Source: Arion vulgaris (lineage: Eukaryota; Mollusca; Gastropoda; Stylommatophora; Arionidae). Taken from it: a stretch of DNA of 64,000 bases. The translations under genes and the position numbers were made by a program. The notes beneath the pieces are model-generated. The model saw only the letters and a list, made by a program, of their open reading frames with translations. It did no database searches and had not been told where the DNA came from. Shown here one piece after another: positions 54,245 through 64,000 of this stretch (the first letter of the stretch is position 1; each line of letters starts with the position of its first letter). Where the stretch lies: positions 39,430,428 through 39,494,427 of the forward strand of contig CM036761.1 of NCBI GenBank assembly GCA_020796225.1. The letters run 5' to 3'.

Positions 54245-54829
54245 AGTTGGATACTTCAGTAAAACTATGTAGAATGGCTTAAAGGATTAAAAAAGGATTA
54301 AAGCCGAAAGATTGACTTCATTGCACCGGGTTTTACCCCATACGGCTCGATCCCACTTCGCAGAAATGGCACGCCACCTGCCGAGTATTGCACAAAGCAC
54401 GAACTCCGTAGCTCCAGCAACGATCCTAGCGGTCTCTGGAAAAACTGCACTCGTGAACAGAATGGCGCGGTCCGGACTCGAACCCACGACCTTCGACTCA
54501 CAAGGCAAAGGCTTAGCCATAGAGACCCCCGTGTAGAATGGCGAAACACGTAATAACAAAGTACGGTAGTTTTACAAAATAAAAAAACAATGACAATACA
54601 TAGCAACGGTTCGACCATCAAGCAAACGATACACCAAGGTGACGAATGTCACAGCACACTACATACATACTTTGACAAAGATATTACAACGGTTAAAAAT
54701 GAATGAAAATATGTGACTAAAACGAATAACGAAATAAGTACAGAAAAACTAGAAGTGGAAAAAGAGGAGAAAGAATAAAAAAAATTAAGTAAATATATGA
54801 CTTATATACATTTAACATATACACATATA
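54245..54829 (-). mobile_element. Penelope-like tail, minus orientation, carrying SINE-3
   Basis: It carries the complement of the tail phrases: aatgacaatacatagcaacg, gttcgaccatcaagcaaacg and cgaataacgaaataag. Across the SINE-3 breakpoints (54278/54543) the tail phrase aaaactatgtagaatggc and gaaacacgtaataacaaagt join as in the copy at 50580-50640. Confidence 0.75.
54279..54531 (-). mobile_element. SINE-3 inserted in PLE tail
   Basis: Target duplication tgtagaatggc at 54268-54278 and 54532-54542. On the minus strand the head has ggggtctctatggctaagcc (A box shortened) and gggttcgagtccggaccgcg (B box). The body is like the copy at 36757. Confidence 0.95.
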
Positions 54830-55010
54830 CAATCTGGTACAAACCTCACGGTGGGCAAGTTTAGAAGCAAATTCGTTTCCGTGGGATTTTACAAAGGTAA
54901 AATATACCTTACCGTTCAGAAGGCAATGACAAACTACTGAACTACTGTATAAGTGGTGTCTAGAAAATAAACGACTCGTTTGCTGTTGTTGATGGCTACG
55001 TCCTGTATTG

Positions 55011-55566
55011 CCAGGATTTTCATATTGAATTAGCCAATATACTGACTTTGCGTCATCTTAAAAAATACTATGTTCCAATATATCAGCTGATAAAAACTAA
55101 AGGGTTAATATTTATTCCAACATCAACAATGTAATGTTTTCATATTTTCTATATTGAACATATCATGAAGAAAATAAGAGGTCTCATTATGTTTAGCATG
55201 TTATGAAGAACACGTCATTTCAACAGACACAAATTGGTGGTGAAAGAGACAGAAGAAAACACAGAAGAAACTGGATAGCCTAACTGGAAATGCTGTTTTG
55301 GAAAAACTAGCACTAATGTACTTTTTGTCAAGGTCATGAACGTGAAAATCTGGGGAAAAAAATAACAACAAAGTCATCATCATCATCATCATCATCACCG
55401 GCATAATTATCTTCTGCCATAACTAGTGTTGTTAATAATTCATTTTTTTCAACAACAAGTTATATTTTGAACACTTTGTTAACTATCATGTGGTCATGGT
55501 TCGTACAATCCTTGAAACTATCTTAAGAATTGTTAATCTTGGAGTGAACGTGTTGACGGTCTGGAA
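55011..55566. other. AT-rich interval
   Basis: A (CAT)n run at 55374-55396. Otherwise featureless. The minus frame beginning MPVMMMMMM is a product of that microsatellite. Confidence 0.5.
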
Positions 55567-56400
55567 TCAAACTAAGTCACATTGCATTTCTCTACAGTAC
55601 GGGACTGCTGCTATGCTCCTATGAACGTAATCAACTAAGTCACATTGCATTTCTCTACAGTACGGGACTGCTGCTATGCTCCTATGAACGTAATCAACTA
55701 AGTCACATTGACTTTCTCTACAGTGCGAGACTGCTGCTATGCTCCTATGAACGTAATCAACTAAGTCACATTGCATTTCTCTACAGTGCGAGACTGCTGC
55801 TATGGAAGTAATCAACTAAGTCACATTGACTTTCTCTACAGTGCGAGACTGCTGCTATGCTCCTATGGAAGTAATCAACTAAGTCACATTGCCTTTCTCT
55901 ACACTACGGGACTGCTGCTATGCTCCTATGGAAGTAATCAACTAAGTCACATTGCATTTCTCTACAGTACGGGACTGCTAGCTATGCTCTATGAACGTAA
56001 TCAACTAAGTCACATTGCATTCTACAGTCACGGACTGCTGCTATCTCCTATAACGTAATCAACTAAGTCACAGTTGACTTTCTTACAGTGCGAGACTGCT
56101 GCTATGGAAGTAATCAACTAAGTCACATTGCATTTCTACAGTACGAGGACTGCTGCTATGGAAGTAATCAACTAAGTCACATTGCATTTCTCTACAGTAC
56201 GGGACTGCTGCTATGCTCCTATGAACGTAATCAACTAAGTCACATTGCATTTCTCTACAGTGCGAGACTGCTGCTATGGAAGTAATCAACTAAGTCACAT
56301 TGACTTTCTCTACAGTGCGAGACTGCTGCTATGCTCCTATGAACGTAATCAACTAAGTCACATTGACTTTCTCTACAGTGTGAGACTGCTGCTATGGAAG
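55567..56400. repeat. 63-bp minisatellite, about 14 units with short variants
   Basis: The unit contains ctacagtacgggactgctgc, tatgctcctatgaacgtaat and caactaagtcacattgcatt plus tct. Some units lack the ctcctatga segment and read ctatggaagtaatcaac, giving 52-bp units. Because 63 is divisible by three, long repetitive frames open on both strands; I do not regard these as genes. Confidence 0.93.
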
Positions 56401-56544
56401 TTAGTTGACGCAGTTTATTGGTAAATCGTACGAGCTGACGAATCGTACTTTATCAGGTGTTTATCATCAAGGTCAGGGGCGACTTTGTAGAATTGTTACA
56501 ATTTGTCTTGCGTTCTGAGGTCATGGATCGAGTCGACCGAGTCA

Positions 56545-56695
56545 CATGTGCAATTTTTCTTGAGCTCCTAGGACTGAAGCTGGAGCTACGGAGTTCGTGC
56601 TTATTACACATTCTCAGTAGAAGACGAGCAATTTCTACCAACTGTGTCAGAGCCATATCGGAAAACCGGGTGCAATGAATAAATCTGTCGCCTTT
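56545..56695 (+). mobile_element. SINE-3 body fragment
   Basis: Plus-strand phrases cctaggactgaagctggagc, tacggagttcgtgc, acattctcagtagaagacga and gggtgcaatgaat follow the SINE-3 order at 14618-14730. The tRNA-like head is absent or unrecognisable. Confidence 0.72.
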
Positions 56696-56884
56696 TGATC
56701 CTTGAAAACCTGACGTCTAATATCTCTGAATGACTATGCTATCAATACTGTCTTCGGATATTCGCTTTTTCTCATCCCATGAATTGTTCTCTCCAATCAT
56801 CTTCTATAATATACTTGCAATTTGAGTCTAATACAGTAACCAATGACATGAGAGTCTTCATTAAAGTTATCAGTTATCAGTTAT

Positions 56885-57345
56885 ATGAGGACTATCATCA
56901 CATCACTCCGGACATGTCCATAGGTGTTCCGACATCCGCCTCTGCAAATCCAGCAGCGTCCAGCGACCCAACACGCCAGTTCGATGTTGATTAATCAATC
57001 TCTTGCATATTTAGTATGTTGTTATTTTCGGACTGCACCAATATTAACACCCATCTCTTTCAATCGGGTCAGCGAGTGATTCACAGCCCTGAAACTCCTC
57101 TGTTCGGAAAGACTCTCTCAATGCGTGAAGAATGTCATTTCGATCCATGGCAGCTCCTCTGATATTGTAGCTGCCAGCCACTATATCAGCTCGTTCATTA
57201 CCCCTAACTCCTGCGTGCCCAGGGACAAAAATGAAGGTGATTTCTCTGATCATTTTCTGTCCAGTACCTCCACCAGGTGTCTCACCATTCTGATTCGACT
57301 TTACGAATCATGCTCATGGAGTCACCGAGTATGAAAACACGAGAG
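56885..57345 (-). mobile_element. LINE-C RNase H and 3' region fragment
   Basis: The minus strand encodes ITFIFVPGHAGVRGNERADI then VAGSYNIRGAAMDRNDILHA. Upstream is a DSMSMIRKV-like block (57290-57320). FVPGHAGV..NE.AD is the final RNase H motif. Same order and orientation as 15590-16210. Confidence 0.85.
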
Positions 57346-57415
57346 TAGTTGTGAGATACATTCAAGTATACTATACAAGTCAACAGTGTATGTGTTCAGC
57401 GACTTTGAAATGAAT

Positions 57416-57660
57416 ATCGTGGCATATACTTTACAGGACGTAGCTGTCAACAACGGTAAACGAGTAGTCGATTTTCTAGGCACCACTTATTAAAGTAGTT
57501 TGCCATTGCTTTCTGAACGGTGAGGTCTATTTTTACCTTTTGAAAAAATTCAATGAAACGAACTTGCTTCCAAACGTGCCCCCCGAAGTTTGAACCAGAT
57601 GCGCCTGGGTTTGTAATCGAGTTCACTACCGCTGGAGCTACAGACACTCACCCATGACTT
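57416..57660 (-). mobile_element. SINE-6 copy 1 of tandem pair
   Basis: On the minus strand: gagtgtctgtagctccagcg, gtagtgaactcgattacaaa (A-box region), catctggttcaaacttcgg (B box), then aggtctattt complement, agcaatggcaaactacttta and gacagctacgtcctgtaaag. A tRNA-headed SINE. Confidence 0.85.
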
Positions 57661-57895
57661 TAAGTTAATTCGCATATCCTTTACAGGACTTTGCCAATCA
57701 ACCCCAGCTTTTAACGCTGTTTGTGATTTTTCTAGGCATTATTACATTCAGTAGTTTGCCATTGCTTTATGAACGGTGGTGCCATCGTCCTTTGTAAATC
57801 ACGCGAAACAATTTGCAACCAAATTGTAAGCAGCGTGATTCGAGCTCAGAACGTCGGGGTTAATAGACCGAGTCACTATAGCTTTTACGGAACAC
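57661..57895 (-). mobile_element. SINE-6 copy 2 of tandem pair
   Basis: A more diverged copy in the same orientation directly next to copy 1. Body phrases gtagtttgccattgct and tctaggcattatt on the plus strand match copy 1. The head (57800-57890) keeps the spacing but the B box is degenerate. Confidence 0.72.
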
Positions 57896-57911
57896 ATAGC
57901 TCATGTGATAA

Positions 57912-59160
57912 TGAAGGCGAGGAAAGGTTTGCTGGCGATGAGGGTAATGGCTTCGGCGGATTGTGAACAGCGCCATCTTTGTCTTTATATACCAGGGTCT
58001 GGTCCTGTGTCTTGAGATGCGCTGGCGATCCTGACTCTCAGTCATAGTCAGATAGAACGACTGGAAAGAATACAGAACGAGGCGATGCGCATTATACTTG
58101 GTTGCACTAAAGACACGTCGTGCAGGGCGATGCGCTATCTCCTTGACTATCCTACTCTGGAGTATAGAATACTGATGAGCCGTGCACAAGCATACCTTCG
58201 AGTCAATGCTGACACACAACATCCTCTGCACTTGGAAATAAAGAGACAAAAGGAAATAGGTTAAAAAGAGGAAAATCTTGGATGGGTCAGGCCGAGGACT
58301 GTATTGAACAGGTGTACACTTGAAGACATTGATCCCGGTGAAGAATGGATACCAGTGCCAAGAGCAATCGCTACATCCTTTCTGTATGCATCGAACTTGA
58401 TAAAGAATGCAGGCAACGCTACCCACTTGTTGGTGGAGGCAGAGGTTCAGGCATAATTCTGAGAACGCATCTGAGCATGATGTAATCATTATACGGATGG
58501 TTCGGTGATTCGACATGTGGAGCTCTGGGCTTTCACTGCTCAGGTCGGAGGTGATGTTGTGAAGGAAGACTGGTGGTTTTGCCGTGACAACGAGCAGTCT
58601 CACTATGGAAATCATGGCGGTTACAAAGCGATGATTTGGCTAGAATCACAGACTTTTATCTATGCATGTTTTCTCAGTGACTCAATGAGTATGCTCAGGA
58701 AGATTGAAACAGGATGGGCTAGGAGACATTGGATAGAATCGCTGGGGAGGTCTAAGCTGACAAGGATCAGTTTTATTTTTGTGCCAGGGCATGCAGGTGT
58801 AAAGGGGAATGAGCGTGCGGATAGGCTTGCAGGTATGGCTGCTGTCCAAAGCGGACGAGCAATGGACCAGGCTGATATTATAAATTCCTTAAGGGAGAGA
58901 GGGCGTGTACATGATTCAGGTGATAGCGGTGAATCCACAACACTAACCAGACTGCAAGAACTCAAAGTTAAGTGTGGTGTAGCTCGACAAGAACGCTATG
59001 CTGGCAGACAAAGAAGAATTGTAAACCAACAAAGAACCGGTGTCGTTAGTCGCCACACGCTGATGGACATACTGAGGAGAGATCGGAGCACTTATGGACT
59101 AATTTGTTCGACGTGCAGTGATGGTGATCCGACGACTAAACTAAACTAAACTAAACTATC
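57912..59160 (+). mobile_element. LINE-C, 3' half with (ACTAA)n tail
   Basis: It starts AKARKGLLAMRVMASADCEQ-like, where 24117 reads KARKWLTALK. A post-RT region follows (RLERIQNEAMRIILGCTKDT, CRAMRYLLDYPTLEYRILMS) and RNase H (58505-59149, open): YACFLSDSMSMLRKIETGWA, FVPGHAGVKGNERADRLAGM. The C-terminus reads QELKVKCGVARQERYAG. The 3' end is gacgactaaactaaactaaa, a five-base repeated tail. The RNase H N-terminus is frame-broken near 58480-58500. Confidence 0.9.
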
Positions 59161-59369
59161 CCCTAAGCCACAGACGCCACCTAACTTTAGAGAGGATAAA
59201 TGAACTTTTCCCCGCTCTTCTTTCTTTCAGTTATCCTAACCAAAAAGAATTTTCGAAAGACATTGGTAAACTTCAACAATTGCTTAAAAAAATTGTTCGT
59301 AAGCTGAACAAAAAACAAAACCTGAAGCCGAAAAGGTAAGACTTAAGTCATGTTAGCTAAATCTCTGAT

Positions 59370-60178
59370 GTAGCGGTTAATAAGTCTGTTGTACAATGTG
59401 TAGTACATATTTTATGTAATGTTTAGTTAGTGTGTGAAATATATTTATAGTAGCTTGTCAAGTACTGTACAGTTAGGCTGTGATGTAATGTTTATTAAAT
59501 CTCTGATGTAATGTACAGTTAGGCTGTGATGTAATGTTTATTAAATCTCTGATGTAATGTACATTTCGGCTGTGATGTAATGTTTATTAAATCTCTGATG
59601 CAATGTCAGTTGGTAAATTTACTGTTTATTAAATCTCTGATGCATGTAGCATTCGGCTGTAATTTAATGTTTATTAAATCTCCTATGTAATGTACAGTTA
59701 GGCTGTGATGTAATGTTTATTAAATCTCTGATGTAATGTACAGTTAGGCTGTGATGTAATGTTTATTAAATCTCTATGTAATGTACAACTGGCTGTGATG
59801 TAATGTTTATTAAATATCTGATGTAATGTACAGTTAGGCTGTGATGTAATGTTTATTAAATATCTGATGTAATGTACAGTTAGGCTGTGATCTAATGTTT
59901 ATTAAATCTCCTATGTAATGTACAGTTAGGCTGTGATGTAATGTTTATTAAATATCTGATGTAATGTACAGTTAGGCTGTGATCTAATGTTTATTAAATC
60001 TCTGATGTAATGTACAGTTAGGCTGTGATGTAATGTTTATTAAATCTGTGATGTAATGTACAATTCGGCTGTGATGTAATGTTTATTAAATCTCTGATGT
60101 AATGTACATTTCGGCTGTGATATAATGTTTATTAAATCTGTGATGTAATGTACAATTCGGCTGTGATGTAATGTTTTG
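59370..60178. repeat. 46-bp minisatellite, about 16 units
   Basis: The unit reads about gtttattaaatctctgatgt then aatgtacagttaggctgtga and tgtaat. Variants carry tttcgg or attcgg for ttagg, and tgtgatg for tctgatg. The first units near 59370-59480 are irregular. Confidence 0.92.
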
Positions 60179-60290
60179 CCTTTGTTGACCATTGGCGACG
60201 TTAGCCATTTTAATTTGGTTATTGTCTTCTTCATTTCTCTCAATGTGATTGATGTCTTTACAATTCCAGATATTATTTTATCTCGTTCTG

Positions 60291-60543
60291 ACGCCCGAGT
60301 GTTACCGGGGCCCAAATTGGGGTGTAAAGAATAGAACCACTGTTACCTGCCCAGCATGTCGTAAGAGGCGACTAAGGAGGCTGAAATCGGATGCATGTGT
60401 CCTAAACGTGTAGAAGTCTATGCGTTTAGGGCATATGAAACCAATGTGCAAACGTATACACGTTCTTGGCAAAGATCAAATATATCACAAAGAGTGATTA
60501 AAATTGGTCGTAAAGAACGAACACAAAGAAGATTTAGAAGACG
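60291..60543 (+). mobile_element. SINE-1 copy with 11-bp target duplication
   Basis: It starts acgcccgagtgttaccgggg and ends aacacaaagaag plus a short extension. Target duplication atctcgttctg at 60280-60290 and 60544-60554. One head segment (after ggcgactaaggagg) is shortened by about 7 bp compared with other copies. Confidence 0.93.
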
Positions 60544-60639
60544 ATCTCGTTCTGCGTTTTGCTGTTTCTCAGAATCTATTATTTGGTTTCTCTTAGTAAC
60601 TATTACTTTAACTATTTTCCAAATACATTCAACTCTCTC

Positions 60640-60868
60640 TCATTTCTCTCTCTCTCTCTCTCTGCCTTTTTAACCTGATTGAGACACAGGCCCTCAACCA
60701 CCGCATGGCATTATTCCTGGCTGGTTGAATTTTGTGGCTAAAATTTTCTACTGGATAGGGTAGCCAACCCTACGCCAAACGCTACATTAGTATCCTCTTT
60801 CGACATGTCTTGTAGGTCGCAGTGTTGCTATTCTTTGCTCCCCTTGAGAATCCAGGTAACACACGGGC
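60640..60868 (-). mobile_element. Short RTE derivative: head joined to 3' tail
   Basis: On the minus strand it begins cgggtgtgttacctggattc, continues through the RTE head and 5' UTR (ggcgtagggttggctaccct, atccagtagaaaatttt, agccacaaaattcaacc), then jumps to the RTE 3' end (atgcggtggttgagggcctg) and (GA)n. About 3 kb of coding sequence is missing. At about 230 bp it has the build of a SINE that both starts and ends like its LINE. Confidence 0.9.
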
Positions 60869-61019
60869 AACATTCAACTGACTTTCTATATATTTAGTCA
60901 TTTTTCCACTCTTGTTTGGCACATTTTCAGATTTCAACAATATCGAAATTGAGAAATAGAAAGTAAGCTATAGAACTACGTGTATATAACTTAAGTTTCA
61001 TATGTAGTAATTATCTATT

Positions 61020-61200
61020 ACATTCATCGTCTCACTCTTTCTCTGTCTCTCGTATGCCAGATACGAATGCCTTTACAGCTGTCATTGTCAGATCATCAGT
61101 TACATTATGAATATATGTTCTCCGTGGTCTTCCACTTCTCCACTTTGCCGGGATGTTTCAATCCACAATAATCTCCTCCAAACCTTCGTGTCACTTTAAA
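61020..61200 (-). mobile_element. RTE-like 3' coding relic
   Basis: The minus strand reads SGEVEDHGEH and IFIM after a KVWRRLLWIETS stretch, with VKAFVSGIRE-like in another frame. It resembles EKRKTTENI..VTDD..MTA endings of LINE polyproteins. Weak. Confidence 0.4.
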
Positions 61201-61379
61201 TACTCAACGTAATACGATTGTGTTTCTATTTGTTATAGGGCATCAGTCAGTGTTAATTTATTCTGAGTATTTTTCTGGATAAATCAATTTGTTCCTCTTT
61301 AATTTTCTACTTTTAGAACTTAGTAATGTCATATGTGCCTACATCTTTCATTTTCTACTGTTAGAAATTAGTAACATCA

Positions 61380-61865
61380 TATGAGTTGACACATCTTTCA
61401 TTTTCTACTTTTAGAACTTTGTTATACTTTTAGAACTTAGTTACACTTTTAGAACTTAGTTATACTTTTAGAACTTAGTTACACTTTTAGAACTTAGTTA
61501 TACTTTTAGAACTTTGTTACACTTTTAGAACTTAGTTATACTTTTAGAACTTAGTTATACTTTTAGAACTTAGTTACACTTTTAGAACTTAGTTATACTT
61601 TTAGAACTTTGTTACACTTTTAGAACTTAGTTATACTTTTAGAACTTTGTTATACTTTTAGAACTTAGTTATACTTTTAGAACTTAGTTATACTTTTAGA
61701 ACTTTGTTACACTTTTAGAACTTAGTTATACTTTTAGAACTTAGTTATACTTTAGAACTTAGTTATACTTTTAGAACCTTAAAGTTATACTTTAGAACTT
61801 AGTATACTTTTAGAACTTAGTTATACTTTAGAATTAGTTACACTTAAAACTTAGTTACATTTTTA
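61380..61865. repeat. 19-bp minisatellite, about 24 units
   Basis: Units read tatacttttagaacttagt or tacacttttagaacttagt or with ctttgt. Two variants are interspersed. The last units are shortened. The flanking sequence at 61300-61400 has two looser units with ttttctacttttagaactta. Confidence 0.95.
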
Positions 61866-63035
61866 AAAACTTAGTAACAATAAATAAATACACTAATGTA
61901 TATTTCTTCTTTACTCCACACAGAGTTTTTGGATATTGTAACTCTTTATACACAGCCTTTGGTGTACTTTGGTGATTTATTGCGTCAGATGGAAGTATAT
62001 CTTTATTTACGTTCTCGAAAGTCCTGGAAGTGAAACATTGCACAGATGATGGTGATTCTACTTCACTTACGAAACCCTGATCAGATTTGTTTCATGTGCA
62101 ATCAGTGTAGGTGTTAACTTTTTTGATTTTATCTTATAATAATTAATAATTAATTTGAGGAGAAGATGAACCAATCAAAGAATAAAATGACAAGGGAGTG
62201 ATATATAAATAAATACCAGCTTTCGTGATAAGGCTTACATCATCAGTGGTTAATAAAGATTTCTTAATTAACTCGTTTTGTGTTTATACTAATTTATTAT
62301 CTAGGAGACCTATTCTATAACAGATTGAGTTTAAGGATTTGAAAATGCTTACGCGGGAAATGATGCATTTTATGCTGTAGTATCAGCAACTACTAATAAA
62401 GATAGACCTTGACATATGGCAAAAGGTTTTAAATTATTCCACGTGGCTCACAAACTATTGGTGGTGTTTGCTTATGTGTGAATGAAAACCACTCATTAAT
62501 TCACAATAAGTTAACTTGACAATTATGTATTGTAGATTTGGATTCGACCAAGATTCTGAGTTGTTTCTATACAGAAATAAGAAGTATAGAAAAGACATAC
62601 GGTTTTAGTAATATGAGATCTAAGACAGAACGTTGTATATATATATATATACATTTTGCAGGCCAACATGGGCGGGATGAGGAAGGTGCAAAATGAATTA
62701 AATATTTTAAAATTTAGTTGGTAGTACTACGAAATAGAGAAGGTCAGATTCAGATCAGTTTTCGATTGGGGGCTTAATGAGTAAGATTATAAACTTCTTG
62801 TATATGTTTCAACCATAGCTAGCTAGCAACAAGCACATATTTTCAACTATCTTGTAAAATGCAGTGTTAGTAATAACTGGAATAATGCCATTTTTCCGAC
62901 AGCTAATTCCCTCCTTTCTCCTATTCTTTCCGTCTTAATATATGGACGCCAATAGTAGCGATATAATCTAAGCAGATGAGTACACACCTTGCCGGGTAGC
63001 GACTCACCTCAGAAGTACGTTGTACACCTATGAAA
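61866..63035. other. AT-rich interval without recognised gene
   Basis: A (TA)n run at 62636-62651. Nothing else recognised. Confidence 0.45.
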
Positions 63036-63107
63036 ATAGATGGTGACACATCTTAGAGCAGGTAACAATGCACAACAATTTGGCCAATGCAAGAGTAGAG
63101 AAACTCA

Positions 63108-63225
63108 ACCATGTACATTTTTCTGTCTCTGTGGCGTACAGAATAAGTGCTCGTCTCACGTACCAGACCATGTACATTTTTCTGTCTCTGTGGCGTACAG
63201 AATAAGTGCTCGTCTCACGTACCAG
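63108..63225. repeat. Perfect 59-bp tandem duplication
   Basis: Units 63108-63166 and 63167-63225 are identical and start accatgtacatttttctgtc. The frame 63040-63330 runs through both but with different readings, because 59 is not a multiple of three. Confidence 0.95.
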
Positions 63226-63647
63226 GTTCGCTTCCTCGTGGAGCCATCTGGATATTTTTCAGAGATTCCTGATCTCAATGTAGATGAGATCAAGTTCCTA
63301 GTCCTATTGGAGACTACCGATAAAACGTAGGTTCCGTGTTCAATTTGAGCACGTAAAAAACCATTGGCAGCTCAAAATCGAGAAGGGCAGGATGGAAGAC
63401 CGCTGCTTGGACACAATTCATTAGAAAATATTAAAAATAAAATTCCTACAAAAATATCTTCGCCATCTTCAAAATTACATCGGGACCTTATCCGGTGCTA
63501 CGGAGTTGGTGCACTGCAGCTGAGATCTACATGTGTAAGAAAGAGATCGAAGCACACCTGGTTATTCACCAAAGTGCAATAATGATGGTCCTATCAAATC
63601 AATCAAACTTCTTGTTTTACGTATACACTATCATATTTTGTTTTGTT
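63226..63647. other. Interval without recognised feature
   Basis: Plus frames at 63040-63330 and 63364-63582 have no family resemblance. At 63035-63070 the phrase gtgacacatcttagagcagg resembles the 44-bp satellite unit. Confidence 0.4.
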
Positions 63648-63846
63648 TTCCGATCCAGAAGCTCTTGAGCTTTTCAGCTCTTCGGCTCTGTGCCATGGAC
63701 ATCGTAACCCTTCGGTTCGGTGCTACGAACACCGTAAATCTGGAGAATATGTGGCTTTTTCTGCCATCCCGCGGAATTGAACCCGCACACACAGAGGATA
63801 GTCACCGTAGTCCAACGCGCTACGAACACGCTAGGCAGACGGGCAA
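63648..63846 (-). mobile_element. SINE-4 copy
   Basis: On the plus strand it runs from gatccagaagctcttgagct through cttcggttcggtgctacgaa and ccgcggaattgaacccgcac (complement of the B box) to gcgctacgaacacgctaggc. Orientation is opposite to the copy at 23192. Confidence 0.88.
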
Positions 63847-64000
63847 CACTATCATATACGATGCTGAATTTGTTCCATACCGTTAAGTTTGCAAATGTTT
63901 TAACATTTTCTGTCGCTGTTGTTCTTCGTCTTTTTCTCTAACAGTTGTGCTAGTTGTCACACCGCTATAGTCATTTTCTTCTCATATCCTGTAAGCATAA

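Larger units (their letters stand above)
54175..55010 (+). mobile_element. SINE-6 copy split by a PLE tail
   Basis: The tRNA-like head is at 54175-54240 (gcgtctgtagctcaagcggt, agtgagatcgatcac, B box cttgttcaaacc). The body resumes at 54830-55010 (ggtacaaacctcacggtggg, ccttaccgttcagaaggcaa, tgacaaactactgaac, ggctacgtcctg). The intervening 590 bp is PLE plus SINE-3. Near-matching caaacca/caaacct phrases at the breakpoints suggest a target duplication. Confidence 0.78.

Noticed and set aside
55771..56289. Long repetitive frames on both strands in the 63-bp array
   Set aside because: Open only because the period is a multiple of three and interrupted by the short units; no start context, splice sites or domain.
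57860..58615. 251-codon minus frame
   Set aside because: Antisense to the LINE-C coding region at 57912-59160, which has recognisable RNase H and post-RT motifs on the plus strand.

Overview
This is an animal nuclear window. The non-LTR retrotransposons with apurinic-type endonucleases and RNase H domains, the Penelope-like and Merlin remnants, the many tRNA-headed SINEs and the minisatellites suggest a lophotrochozoan, most likely a mollusc. The species is an inference. I find no bacterial operon, CRISPR array, or intact rRNA or tRNA gene.

One host gene is clear. Five coding exons on the minus strand between 18606 and 3899 encode the first 183 or so residues of a membrane-anchored NADH-cytochrome b5 reductase (CYB5R3/CYB5R2 type). 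They cover the N-terminal anchor, the FAD-binding barrel and the first NADH-binding glycine motif. Every junction has GT..AG and keeps frame. The exons for the rest of the NADH domain lie to the left of the window, and an upstream first exon may lie to the right. The introns are 2.4 to 4.2 kb and are filled with repeats.

Nearly everything else is mobile or repetitive DNA. I use working names. RTE copies lie at 1-2193, 27150-31073, 33181-34060 and 36690-37605, with a short derivative at 60640-60868. LINE-A to LINE-D carry RNase H (I/Nimb-like) and LINE-E is a longer endonuclease/RT element at 51105-54165. There are Penelope-like (PLE) tails and one GIY-YIG remnant, and a decayed Merlin DNA transposase at 34330-35135. 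SINE-1 and SINE-2 share their 5' head with the RTE element. SINE-3 to SINE-7 have tRNA-like heads. Insertion order can often be read from target-site duplications: LINE-A in LINE-B, LINE-D in LINE-C, SINE-1 in RTE, SINE-3 in RTE, and SINE-3 in PLE in SINE-6.

Tandem repeats are a second theme: a 44-bp satellite with two-unit periodicity (38690-40075), and minisatellites of 22, 63, 46, 19, 25 and about 90 bp. The least explained piece is a GC-richer island at 24.5-25.8 kb with two hairpins, an internal 120-bp repeat and an unrecognised 159-codon minus-strand frame. I do not see a coherent new gene system. The most novel signals are the shared RTE/SINE head, the LINE-B tandem-repeat tail in inverted copies, the 160-bp duplication around an insertion at 29.2 kb, the PLE palindrome at 50.5 kb and the unexplained island.
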